Assembly (NCBI RefSeq): GCF_027107535.1
Contig: NZ_CP114283.1
Location: 5,828,001-5,892,000 of the forward strand
Source of the DNA: Streptomyces aurantiacus
Lineage (GTDB): Bacteria; Actinomycetota; Actinomycetes; Streptomycetales; Streptomycetaceae
Reading direction: 5' to 3'
Length of the DNA stretch: 64,000 nucleotides
In this document: positions 51,987 through 60,409 of the stretch, piece after piece
How the letters are laid out: each line of letters starts with the position of its first letter
Numbering within the stretch: the stretch's first letter is position 1
Translations under genes and position numbers: made by a program
The notes under the pieces: generated by a model
The model's database searches: none
The model's input: only the letters and a program-made list of their open reading frames with translations
What the model was told of the DNA's origin: nothing

Positions 51987-53492
51987 GTGTCCACGTCCGC
52001 ACTGTCCCCGGCCGCACGATTGCGCGGCCTGCGCCCCGACTGGCTGTCCGACCCGAAGGTCTGGCGTACCGAGGTCCTGGCCGGCCTGGTGGTCGCGCTC
52101 GCCCTGATCCCCGAGGCGATCTCGTTCTCCGTCATCGCCGGGGTCGATCCGGCCATCGGCCTGTTCGCGTCGTTCACCATGGCCGTGACCATCTCCGTCG
52201 TCGGCGGACGCCGCGCGATGATCTCCGCCGCCACCGGCGCCGTCGCCCTGGTCATCGCTCCGCTCAATCGCGAGCACGGCCTGGGGTACCTGGTCGCCGC
52301 CGTCATCCTGGCCGGTGTCTTCCAGATCGCTCTCGGCGCGATCGGCGTCGCGAAGCTGATGAGGTTCGTGCCCCGCAGCGTGATGGTCGGCTTCGTCAAC
52401 TCCCTCGCCATCCTGATCTTCATGGCGCAGGTCCCCGAGCTGCACGACGTGCCCTGGCCCGTCTACCCGCTGATCGCCGGCGGCCTCGCCCTCATGGTGT
52501 TCTTCCCGAAGGTCACCACCGTGGTCCCGGCGCCGCTCGTGTCCATCGTGATCCTCACCGTCATCACCGTCGCCGCCGGGATCGCGGTACCGACCGTGGG
52601 GGACAAGGGTGACCTGCCGTCCTCCCTGCCGGTACCCGGCCTGCCGGACGTGCCCTTCACGATGGACACCCTGACGACCGTCGCCCCCTACGCGCTCGCC
52701 ATGGCGCTGGTCGGCCTGATGGAGTCGCTGATGACGGCCAAGCTGGTCGACGACATCACGGACACCCACTCCTCCAAGACCCGGGAGTCGATCGGGCAGG
52801 GCATCGCCAACATCGTCACCGGCTTCTTCGGCGGAATGGGCGGCTGCGCCATGATCGGCCAGACGATGATCAACGTGAAGGTCTCCGGTGCCCGCACCCG
52901 CCTGTCGACCTTCCTCGCCGGTGCGTTCCTGATGGTGCTGTGCATCGTCTTCGGCCCGGTCGTCTCCGACATCCCCATGGCCGCCCTGGTCGCCGTCATG
53001 GTCATGGTGTCCTTCGCTACGTTCGACTGGCACTCCGTCGCCCCGAAGACGCTCAGGCGGATGCCCTCCGGGGAGATCGCCGTCATGGTCGTCACCGTCG
53101 CCTGCGTGGTCGCCACCGCCAACCTCGCCATCGGTGTCGTCGTCGGCTCCGTCACCGCCATGGTCATCTTCGCCAGGCGCGTGGCCCACCTCGCCGATGT
53201 CACCTCGGTCACCGATCCGGACGGCACCCAGGTCGTCTACTCCGTCACCGGTGAGCTGTTCTTCGCCTCCTCCAACGACCTCGTCGGCCGGTTCGGCTAC
53301 GCCACCGACCCCGACAAGGTCGTCATCGACCTGACCGCCGCACACATCTGGGACGCCTCGTCCGTGGCCGCCCTGGACGCCGTCGAGACCAAGTACGCCC
53401 AGCGCGGCAAGACGGTCGAGATCATCGGCCTCAACGAGCCGAGCGCCCGCATCCACGAGAACCTGAGCGGCGAACTGACCGGCGGCCACTGA
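51987..53492 (+). CDS. SulP-family anion transporter with STAS domain
   Basis: 501 residues from the GTG at 51987. Ten to twelve membrane helices with the SulP signature (GLVVALALIPEAISFSVIAG, FVNSLAILIFMAQVPEL, GQGIANIVTGFFGGMGG). The cytoplasmic STAS domain starts near residue 415 (VYSVTGELFFASSNDLVGRF, VVIDLTAAHIWDASSVAALD). The family moves sulfate, bicarbonate or dicarboxylates. Upstream are a MerR palindrome and a possible Cys leader peptide, which favours a sulfur anion. Confidence 0.93.
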   Translation: MSTSALSPAARLRGLRPDWLSDPKVWRTEVLAGLVVALALIPEAISFSVIAGVDPAIGLFASFTMAVTISVVGGRRAMISAATGAVALVIAPLNREHGLGYLVAAVILAGVFQIALGAIGVAKLMRFVPRSVMVGFVNSLAILIFMAQVPELHDVPWPVYPLIAGGLALMVFFPKVTTVVPAPLVSIVILTVITVAAGIAVPTVGDKGDLPSSLPVPGLPDVPFTMDTLTTVAPYALAMALVGLMESLMTAKLVDDITDTHSSKTRESIGQGIANIVTGFFGGMGGCAMIGQTMINVKVSGARTRLSTFLAGAFLMVLCIVFGPVVSDIPMAALVAVMVMVSFATFDWHSVAPKTLRRMPSGEIAVMVVTVACVVATANLAIGVVVGSVTAMVIFARRVAHLADVTSVTDPDGTQVVYSVTGELFFASSNDLVGRFGYATDPDKVVIDLTAAHIWDASSVAALDAVETKYAQRGKTVEIIGLNEPSARIHENLSGELTGGH

Positions 53493-53530
53493 CCTGCTCT
53501 GCCGCTCCCCTCGCCGCTCCCGCCCTTGCG

Positions 53531-54367
53531 TCAGCCCTTCACCGCGCCGGCGGTGAGGCCCTGGACGATGTGTCGGCTGGCGAAGGCGAACAGCACCATC
53601 GTGGGCAGAATGGTGAGCACCGCCGCCGCGGACATCGAGCCCCAGTCGATGTTGAAGCTGGAGATGAACCCGTTCAGGGCCGTGGGGACCGTCTTGTTGG
53701 CGTCGCTGTTCATCAGCGTCACCGACAGGAACAGCTCGTTCCAGCAGTTGACGAAGTTGAAGATGAACGCGGCCACGATCCCGGGCCGCATCACCGGCAG
53801 CAGCACCCGGAACAGCGCTCCGAACCGGGACAGGCCGTCGATCATGGCGGCCTCCTCCAGCGCGTCCGGGATGTTCTCGAAGAACCCGCGGAGCATCACC
53901 GTGCAGAACGGGATGCAGACCGCGATGTAGACGAGGATGAGCCCGAGCCGGTTGTCGACCATCTTGAGGTCGGTCATGAGCAGGTACAGCGGCCCCAGCG
54001 CGATGAACGTCGGGATCATCTGGGTCACCAGGGCCGCCATCAGCAGGGCCGACTTGGTGCGGAACTCGAACCGGGCCAGCACGTACGCCGACAGCATCGA
54101 GATGACGGTGGCGACGGCGCCCGCGACGGTGGCGATGATGAGGCTGTTGGTGAGGTAGACACCGAAGTCGGCCTTGCCGAACAGCCCGCTGTAGTTCTCC
54201 AGCGAGAAGTGTTCGGGCCAGTAGGCGATCGGGAAGGCGAAGATGTCGCCGGGCGCCTTCAGCGACGTCACGGTGATCCAGTAGAGGGGGAAGACGGTGA
54301 AGACCAGCCACAACCCCAGGAAGGTGAACTTGGCGGCCCGCCCCGCCGTGGACTCCTTGCCGATCAC
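53531..54367 (-). CDS. Sugar ABC transporter permease (MalG type)
   Basis: 278 residues, GTG start overlapping the previous stop (GTGA). Six membrane helices. The EAA loop with coupling-helix pattern is EEAAMIDGLSRFGALFRVLLP, followed by MRPGIVAAFIFNFV. Last gene of the importer operon. No ATPase follows; the convergent SulP gene ends 38 bases away. Confidence 0.95.
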   Translation of the reverse strand: MIGKESTAGRAAKFTFLGLWLVFTVFPLYWITVTSLKAPGDIFAFPIAYWPEHFSLENYSGLFGKADFGVYLTNSLIIATVAGAVATVISMLSAYVLARFEFRTKSALLMAALVTQMIPTFIALGPLYLLMTDLKMVDNRLGLILVYIAVCIPFCTVMLRGFFENIPDALEEAAMIDGLSRFGALFRVLLPVMRPGIVAAFIFNFVNCWNELFLSVTLMNSDANKTVPTALNGFISSFNIDWGSMSAAAVLTILPTMVLFAFASRHIVQGLTAGAVKG

Positions 54368-55377
54368 GGCTTCACCTCTCGCTTCTCGCGCGTGGCCAGG
54401 AGGAAGAAGACCGCGAACACCATCAGGGTGGCGACGACGATGAGTCCGAGCGCGGAGGCCCTGCCGTAGTCGCCCTGCTGCGTGATCTTGATCATCCAGG
54501 TGGTCACGATGTGCGTCTCGTTGTTCGGTCCGCCGCCGGTCATCCCGAAGATCAGATCGGGGAAGTTGAAGATCCAGATGATCCGCAGCAGCACGGTCAG
54601 CGCGAGCGTGACCCGGATGTACGGAATGGTGATCTGGAACAGTGTGCGCACCTTGCCGGCGCCGTCGAGCGCGGCCGCCTCGTACAGCTCCTCGGGGATG
54701 GACTGCAGCGCGGCCAGGATCATGATCGTGAAGAAGGTGACCCCGTACCAGACGTTGGCGACCACGACGGCGAACATCGCCGTCTTTGGGTCGGCCAGCC
54801 AGGCCACCGGTTCGTCGATCAGGCCGGCCTTCTGGAGCAGGTCGTTGACGACGCCGAACTCACTGTTGAACATCCAGCGGAACAGGATGCCGATGAGGAA
54901 GCCGGAGATCGCCCAGGGGAAGAAGATCAACGCCTGGTAGAGGCCCCTGAAGCGGAACTTCCTGCGCAGCCACAGCGCGAGGGCGAAGCCGATCACCAGC
55001 TGGGGCACGATCGAACCGAACACCCAGATGCCGGTGTTGCCCAGCACGGTTCCCCAGGCGGGGTCGGCGAAGACGTCCCGGAAGTTCTTCAGTCCCACCC
55101 AGGAGGTGTCGGTCAGGTCCGTCAGCTTCCAGTTGCGGAAGGCCATCTGGCTGCCGGCGATCATCGGGTAGTACGTGAAGACCGCCACGAAGATCGCGGC
55201 CGGAGCCATGAAGAGGGCGATGAGGAAGCCGCGCCGGGCGGTGAACTCCGGCTTGCGGCGGCCTTGTTGCACCGTGCGGGCGGGCCGGGCGCCCCCGTTG
55301 CCGGAGGCCCCCGCCGCTGCCGTCCGCCGTGTCTTCGTCGGTTCCGTCGGTTCCGTCGTTTCGGACGCGGTGGGCAT
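54364..55377 (-). CDS. Sugar ABC transporter permease (MalF type)
   Basis: 337 residues from the ATG at 55377; the longer open frame is translated from the binding-protein gene region. A Thr/Ala/Arg-rich cytoplasmic tail of about 50 residues precedes six membrane helices. EAA motif in ELYEAAALDGAGKVRTLFQI and ITIPYIRVTLALTVLLRIIW. Partner of the MalG-type permease; begins 2 bases behind the binding-protein stop. Confidence 0.95.
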   Translation of the reverse strand: MPTASETTEPTEPTKTRRTAAAGASGNGGARPARTVQQGRRKPEFTARRGFLIALFMAPAAIFVAVFTYYPMIAGSQMAFRNWKLTDLTDTSWVGLKNFRDVFADPAWGTVLGNTGIWVFGSIVPQLVIGFALALWLRRKFRFRGLYQALIFFPWAISGFLIGILFRWMFNSEFGVVNDLLQKAGLIDEPVAWLADPKTAMFAVVVANVWYGVTFFTIMILAALQSIPEELYEAAALDGAGKVRTLFQITIPYIRVTLALTVLLRIIWIFNFPDLIFGMTGGGPNNETHIVTTWMIKITQQGDYGRASALGLIVVATLMVFAVFFLLATREKREVKP

Positions 55378-55379
55378 GG

Positions 55380-56684
55380 CTAGTTCTCCTGCTGCCGCTT
55401 CTCGATCCAGTACGTGTCCCAGCCGGCCAGCAGTTCCTTGGGCGTCGCCTTGCCGAGCACCATCTTCTGGATGTCGGCGTCGGCCTTCTGCTGCCACTCG
55501 GCCCACCAGGCGACGCCGCGCGGCTGGCTGACGTTGAGGTAGGTGTCCGGGTTCTCCGTCATGGTGACGTAGCTGGACCACGGGCCGGTCTTGTAGAAGG
55601 GGTCCTCGGTGGCCGACTTGAGGATCGGCACCAGGCTGTTCTTCTTGGTGAAGTTCGTCGACGCCTCGCCCTCGGAGAGGAACTCGACCAGCTTCACGGC
55701 CTCGGCCTTGTTCTTGCTGCCCTTCGCGACGCCCCATCCGGCGGTGGCCAGCGGCTGGACGGTCTTGCCGCTGGGGCCCGCCACCAGCGGGGCGGTGCTC
55801 CACTGGTCCTTCTTGATGGACTTGGACTCCGAGACGGTGGCGATCACTTCGGGGTCCTGCAGCAGGAAGGCCGTGGAACCGTTCGAGAAGCCCTCGACCA
55901 TCTCCGGGTAGCCCCAGGAGACGGACGACTTCGGGGACGCGTCCTTGAACAGCTTGAGATAGGTCTGCATGGCGTCGAGCGCCTCGGGCGCGGAGAAGAT
56001 CGTGCTGCCGTCCTTCAGCTTGAAGCCGTCGGCGGGGTCGATCTCGTCGGCTACGTACGCCTCGATGACGGCCGTGGCGTTGCCCTGGGCGTTGGCTCCG
56101 CCGCGGAAGGCGTACCCGAAGCGGCGCTTGCCGGGATCGTGGATGGCGGAGGCCTGTTCCAGCAGTTCGTCCCAGGTGGCCGGCGGCTTGCTGAAGCCGG
56201 CCTCCTTGATCAGGTCGGTGCGGTAGAAGACGCTCAGGCCGTAGAAACCGTACGGGACGAAGTACGTCTTGCCGTCGGCGTCCTCGGAGGCCTTGACCGC
56301 GTTTTCCGTCATCGCCTTCCAGCCCTTCCAGGCCTTGAGGTCCGGCTTCATGTCGTACAGCCAGCCGTTGTTCGACCAGGGCCCCACCGTCGTGTCCCGC
56401 ACTTCGAGGGTGTCCACGCCGCTGCCGGACTGGAGCATCTGCTGGATCTTCTGGTCGGCCTGTTCGGTGGGCGGCGAGATCAGGTTGACCTTGATCTTGG
56501 GGTTCTGCTGCTCGAAGTCCCCTATGAGGCCCTTCAGCAGGTCCGTGCGTGCGGGGTTCGTCAGGCTCTCGACCATGTTGAGAGTGACCGTCCCGTCGGC
56601 CTGCGAGCCGCTCATGCTGGAGCAGCCGGTCAGGACCATCGTGGCGGCTGTGCCGAGGGCGAGAGCTGCCGTCCTTGTTCTCAT
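55380..56684 (-). CDS. Sugar ABC transporter substrate-binding lipoprotein
   Basis: 434 residues from the ATG at 56684. Lipobox LTGC at Cys21. Family-1 solute-binding fold: LVPILKSATEDPFY, ATWDELLEQASAIHD, FLLQDPEVIATV. Close to the aminotransferase gene in the same direction (76 bases), so importer and enzyme probably form one operon under the GntR regulator. The ligand may be an amino sugar, given the PLP enzyme. Confidence 0.93.
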   Translation of the reverse strand: MRTRTAALALGTAATMVLTGCSSMSGSQADGTVTLNMVESLTNPARTDLLKGLIGDFEQQNPKIKVNLISPPTEQADQKIQQMLQSGSGVDTLEVRDTTVGPWSNNGWLYDMKPDLKAWKGWKAMTENAVKASEDADGKTYFVPYGFYGLSVFYRTDLIKEAGFSKPPATWDELLEQASAIHDPGKRRFGYAFRGGANAQGNATAVIEAYVADEIDPADGFKLKDGSTIFSAPEALDAMQTYLKLFKDASPKSSVSWGYPEMVEGFSNGSTAFLLQDPEVIATVSESKSIKKDQWSTAPLVAGPSGKTVQPLATAGWGVAKGSKNKAEAVKLVEFLSEGEASTNFTKKNSLVPILKSATEDPFYKTGPWSSYVTMTENPDTYLNVSQPRGVAWWAEWQQKADADIQKMVLGKATPKELLAGWDTYWIEKRQQEN

Positions 56685-56760
56685 CGTGCCGACCTCTTCC
56701 GTGGTTACGGCCGCGCTGGCTGCGGCTTCGGTCAGGGCGTCGCGCGGGCGCGGGGTGCGC

Positions 56761-58014
56761 CTACGACAGCCCGGGGTGTTCGTGGGCCGTCCTGGCCCAC
56801 TGGCCGAGGAGGGGGACGCAGTCCTCGGCGAAGTACTCGTAGTCGGCGGCGGTGTTGTAGACGTGTGCGGACAGCCGCATGTAGCCGGTGCCGCCGAAGC
56901 TGGTGAAGGCCGCCTCCACTCCCAGCTCGCGGGCCGCCCGGTCGCGCAGCGCGTCGGCCTCGACGCGGCTGCCCGCCAGGCCCGCCGGCAGCCGTACCAG
57001 CCGCATGCCGGGAACGGGCATGCCCACGTCGACGGCGCCGGAGACACCGGTCAGTTCGGCGAAGGCGGCGCCGATGACGCGCTCGGCGTAGCCGGCCAGG
57101 TCGTCCATGTACCGGCGGGCGGTCTGCCAGCCCCAGGTGCGTTCGATGAATTCCAGAGCCGTGGTGGCCGCGAGGTAGCCGGTGGTGTCCACCGTGCCCT
57201 GCTGGTCGAAGCGGTCGGGGTAGGGATCGGCGGCGCCCCAGGAGTCGATCAGGGGGTAGAGCTCCTCACGCAGCGCGCCGCGGGCGACCAGCGCGGCGGT
57301 ACCGCGGGGCGCACAGCCCCACTTGTGCAGGTTGCCGACCCAGAAGTCGCACGTCAGGCCGTCCAGCGGGGCCTCGATCAGGCCGGGGGCGTGCGCGCCG
57401 TCCACCAGCAGGGGAACACCCCGCCGCCGTGCCTCCGCGCCGATCCGCTCCACCGGCAGCCGGCGGGCGGTCGCGGAGGTGATCTGGTCGACGACGATCA
57501 GGTCCGTGTCCTCGTCGATCTCGGCGACCACGGCCTCGTACGCCTGCTCCTCGTCCGCGTCCAGCGGCACCCTGGCGGTACGCACCTCGCCGCCCCAGCG
57601 CCGGGCAAGGCGCTCGGCGCCCATGGTCACGGCGCCGTAGCCGTGATCGGTCACCACGATCCCGCCGCCGCGTCGGCGCGGCAGCGAGGCGAACACGACG
57701 CTGACGCCGGCGCTCGCGTTCGGCACGAGGGCGACGTCGTCGGGGGCGACATGCAGAAAGGCCGCGAGATCGACCCGCGCGTCGGCGATCCGCTGCGGCA
57801 GCGCGGGGAACCACACCACCGGCGAGCTGTCCATCTCGGCGCGGAACTCGTTCTGCCGCTCCTGCGCCACCAGGGGGACGGCCCCGAACGAGCCGTGGTT
57901 GAGGTGCTTCATGACGGGGTCCAACGACCATGCCCGGGAGGCAGGTCGGCCGTCGGCCAGCAGCAAGGGGCGTGGGGCGGTGGTGACCTCGGTCTCGCTC
58001 ACATCACTCCACAT
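56761..58014 (-). CDS. Class-V PLP aminotransferase (isopenicillin-N-epimerase-like)
   Basis: 417 residues if started at the ATG at 58014; an in-frame GTG at 58002 with GGAG just before it is an alternative. Fold-type I, class V: HLNHGSFGAVPLVAQERQ, PNASAGVSVVFAS, VDQITSATARRLPVERIG, LLVDGAHAPGLIEA, and the PLP Lys in DFWVGNLHKWGCAPRG. Relatives act as epimerases, cysteine desulfurases or lyases on amino acids. First gene of the presumed operon with the sugar importer, divergent from the GntR regulator. Confidence 0.9.
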   Translation of the reverse strand: MWSDVSETEVTTAPRPLLLADGRPASRAWSLDPVMKHLNHGSFGAVPLVAQERQNEFRAEMDSSPVVWFPALPQRIADARVDLAAFLHVAPDDVALVPNASAGVSVVFASLPRRRGGGIVVTDHGYGAVTMGAERLARRWGGEVRTARVPLDADEEQAYEAVVAEIDEDTDLIVVDQITSATARRLPVERIGAEARRRGVPLLVDGAHAPGLIEAPLDGLTCDFWVGNLHKWGCAPRGTAALVARGALREELYPLIDSWGAADPYPDRFDQQGTVDTTGYLAATTALEFIERTWGWQTARRYMDDLAGYAERVIGAAFAELTGVSGAVDVGMPVPGMRLVRLPAGLAGSRVEADALRDRAARELGVEAAFTSFGGTGYMRLSAHVYNTAADYEYFAEDCVPLLGQWARTAHEHPGLS

Positions 58015-58036
58015 CTACCGAACCCGGATGTCCGCC

Positions 58037-58165
58037 AGACATCAGACTCCCGGCGGGACACGTATGATGACTCGGCATCCTGGCATGGCATTTTCGACCC
58101 ACGCAAGGGTTCTGCAGCGGTAGTCATCAGATGACTTTCGGTCGACACGTCTGAGACATCAGACG
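58037..58165. promoter_or_regulatory. GntR-type operator cluster
   Basis: Three related elements between divergent genes: AGACATCAGAC at 58037-58047; AGTCATCAGATGACT at 58122-58136, a perfect odd palindrome; and AGACATCAGAC at 58154-58164 within CGTCTGA-N4-TCAGACG (58148-58165). The common core is ATCAGA. The second and third flank the GntR promoter, the first the aminotransferase start. Confidence 0.7.
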
Positions 58166-58225
58166 ACTCGCTAGAGTGCCCGAGAGGTTACGGTGATGCC
58201 GCCGGACCGTCAGGGGAGGAATCGG

Positions 58226-58939
58226 ATGTCCGCAGTCGACAAGGCGTTCCACGGCCTGCGTCACATGATCGCGACGGGGCGTCTCGGTCCGGGAGAGCGC
58301 ATTCCGCCCGAGGCCGAGCTCGGCGAGGAACTCGGTGTCTCACGGGGCCCGTTGCGCGAGGCCGTGCGGATGCTCGCCGCCCTGGGCGTGGTCGAGCCGC
58401 GGCACGGTTCGGGGACCTACGTGTCCCAGCTCCGGCCGGAGGACGTCATCGGAAGCCTCTCCCTGACGCTCGAACTCCTGCCGCTGCCCGGCCTGCTGGA
58501 GGTGTACGAGATCCGGCGGGTCCTGGAGGCGCACGTCGCGGCCAAGGCCGCCGCACGCCGGACCCCCGAGACGGTGAAGTCGCTCTTCGCCCTCATCGAG
58601 GCGATGGAAGCCACCGACGACCCCACCGAGGCCTCGGAGCTCGACCACCGCTTCCACGCCGAGATCGCCCAGGCGGCCGAGAACCCCACCCTCGCCTCCC
58701 TGCTCTCGGTCTTCCGGGCCCGCTCCCGCAAGTACCAGATCTTCACCCTCCCGGAGGGCCCGGAGCTGCGGCGCAAGAGCGACGCGGATCACCGCGTCCT
58801 GGCCACCGCGATCGCCGACCGCGATCCCGGTGCCGCCGCCGGTGCCGCCGAGGCCCACGTCTCCCAGACGGAGCGCTGGCTGCGCGCCTTCATGCCACCC
58901 GTGGAGGAGGACGGCGGAGCCGCCGCCGCCCGGGACTGA
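58226..58939 (+). CDS. GntR/FadR-family transcriptional regulator
   Basis: 237 residues from the ATG at 58226 with GGGGAGGA upstream. Winged helix at about 8-72 (GERIPPEAELGEELGVSRGP, EPRHGSGTYV) and an all-helical FCD domain with the metal-binding pattern ELDHRFHAEIAQAAENP, DADHRVLATAIADRD, AAGAAEAHVSQTERWL (His at three positions). It likely senses a carboxylate or amino-acid ligand and represses the divergent aminotransferase/importer operon and itself. Confidence 0.95.
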   Translation: MSAVDKAFHGLRHMIATGRLGPGERIPPEAELGEELGVSRGPLREAVRMLAALGVVEPRHGSGTYVSQLRPEDVIGSLSLTLELLPLPGLLEVYEIRRVLEAHVAAKAAARRTPETVKSLFALIEAMEATDDPTEASELDHRFHAEIAQAAENPTLASLLSVFRARSRKYQIFTLPEGPELRRKSDADHRVLATAIADRDPGAAAGAAEAHVSQTERWLRAFMPPVEEDGGAAAARD

Positions 58940-58962
58940 ACGCCCTGCCGGACAATGGGGCG

Positions 58963-59691
58963 ATGAGTGACGGTACTTCGCCGCCGAGGGCCCAACCGCC
59001 GCCGCGGCTGTTCGAGGACGACGAGCTGACCGGCCATTCAGTGGTGGCCAACAGCACCATGAACCGCGAACGGGGCCTGGCGGGCGTCAACAGCTACACG
59101 CGGGAACTGGGCTTCGATCCCGCCGAGTTCCTCACCGGGCAGGGCCCGGCCCCGTCCTGGCTGGACCTGTGCAGCGGGGAGGGCCTCGCCCTGCGCTCGG
59201 CGGCGCGGCAGCTTCCCGGGGCCTCGCTCACCGGTGTGGACCTGGTCGGCCCGCTGCGGTGGCCGCCGGTGCCCGACGGCCTCGAACTCGTCACCGCGGA
59301 CCTCGGCCGATGGTCCCCGAAGCGCCGCTACGACCTCATCACCTGTGTCCACGGACTGCACTACATCGGGGACCGGCTGGGCCTGTTGGAGCGGTCCGCC
59401 TCCTGGCTCACGGACACCGGCCTGCTCGTCGCCCATCTCGATCCCTCGGCCCTGCGGCGGCCCGACGGCACCGACGCCTCCCGCACGGTCCTGGCGGCAC
59501 TGCGCGCCGCGGGCTTCCGGTACTCGGCCCGCCATCACCGCCTGAGTCTGCGGGGCGGGCGCCAGGTCGTCCTGCCGTTCGCCTACCTCGGTGCCGACCC
59601 GCACGCCGGCCCCAACTACACGGGTCAGCCGACCGTCGCGTCCTACTACCGCGCGACGACACCGGAAGGCCGTCCCGCCGCACCGGGGTAG
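58963..59691 (+). CDS. Class I SAM-dependent methyltransferase-like protein
   Basis: 242 residues, 23 bases behind the GntR stop. Motif I is SWLDLCSGEGLALRSAA at about residues 65-81, with VDLVGPLRWPP and ITCVHGLHYIGDRLGLLERS. NRERGLAGVNSYTRELGFD near the N-terminus is unusual for generic methyltransferases. Possibly co-transcribed with the GntR gene. Substrate unknown. Confidence 0.82.
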   Translation: MSDGTSPPRAQPPPRLFEDDELTGHSVVANSTMNRERGLAGVNSYTRELGFDPAEFLTGQGPAPSWLDLCSGEGLALRSAARQLPGASLTGVDLVGPLRWPPVPDGLELVTADLGRWSPKRRYDLITCVHGLHYIGDRLGLLERSASWLTDTGLLVAHLDPSALRRPDGTDASRTVLAALRAAGFRYSARHHRLSLRGGRQVVLPFAYLGADPHAGPNYTGQPTVASYYRATTPEGRPAAPG

Positions 59692-59738
59692 TCCCTCACC
59701 GGAGCGGACGAACCGCCGCGCCCCGGCTGCCGCCCCGG

Positions 59739-60209
59739 TCATCCCTGCCGGCGGGAGAGGCGCCGCGCCAACGGGGGAATGATCACTGCTGCCGCCACCA
59801 CGTGGGACACGGCCAGCACGACCTGTGTGGAGAGCGCGGTGTGCGGGGCGACGGCCGGACCCGCGAGGGACAGCACGGTCAGTGCGACGGTGGTCACCAC
59901 GAAGGTGCGGGCGGGCCGCCCGGCCCAGCGGGCGAGGGCCACCGCCAGGACGATCCCGACGATCGACCAGAACACCACGCCCCCGGCGAAGCCGCCGACG
60001 GGAATCGCGGCTGCTTCCGTGTCCCCGGGACCGGCCGCTTCCATCGGTACGCCGGCGCCCCTGGCGATCAGCGCGAAGCCCTCGGTCACGAGGGCGCCGG
60101 CTGCGACGGTCAGGGCGCCGACCTGCCAGACGGGCCGCGTGGCGAGGAACCGGGTCGGTCCGGACACGGACTGGGCGGTGTGCTGCTTCTGGGACGCGGT
60201 GACGCTCAT
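59739..60209 (-). CDS. DUF6069 membrane protein
   Basis: 156 residues from the ATG at 60209 with AGGAGA upstream. Four membrane helices (about 30-50, 72-92, 98-118, 126-148) with GGFAGGVVFWSIVGIVLAVA and the H-S/T pattern VLAVSHVVAAAVIIP typical of DUF6069. Function not established. Confidence 0.82.
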   Translation of the reverse strand: MSVTASQKQHTAQSVSGPTRFLATRPVWQVGALTVAAGALVTEGFALIARGAGVPMEAAGPGDTEAAAIPVGGFAGGVVFWSIVGIVLAVALARWAGRPARTFVVTTVALTVLSLAGPAVAPHTALSTQVVLAVSHVVAAAVIIPPLARRLSRRQG

Positions 60210-60340
60210 GGCACGGTCTCCTGTCGGTCGTTCGTGGCTGGTTGACTTCCACAGAACAGACCGGAGTTCGTCCGAGAACTGAGCGGTCTCCGGACGAAGT
60301 TCTTCGGGACGGGCGTCGGCCGGCCCGCGGTGGCGGGTCC

Positions 60341-60373
60341 CGTTCAACTCGCCGCCGCACGGCGAGTTGAACG
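60341..60373 (-). terminator. Terminator of the flavoprotein gene
   Basis: Perfect 14-bp stem (CGTTCAACTCGCCG with complement) and a 5-base loop, 36 bases beyond the stop of the flavoprotein gene and upstream of the DUF6069 gene. Confidence 0.8.
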
Positions 60374-60409
60374 AGAGCCACGCCGGCGAGCCCTCGCGGG
60401 CTCGTCGGT

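Noticed and set aside
51705..54311. 868-residue minus-strand open frame across the SulP gene and the permease
   Set aside because: Asp/Gly/His-rich low-complexity translation; shadow of SulP on the other strand and of MalG in another frame.
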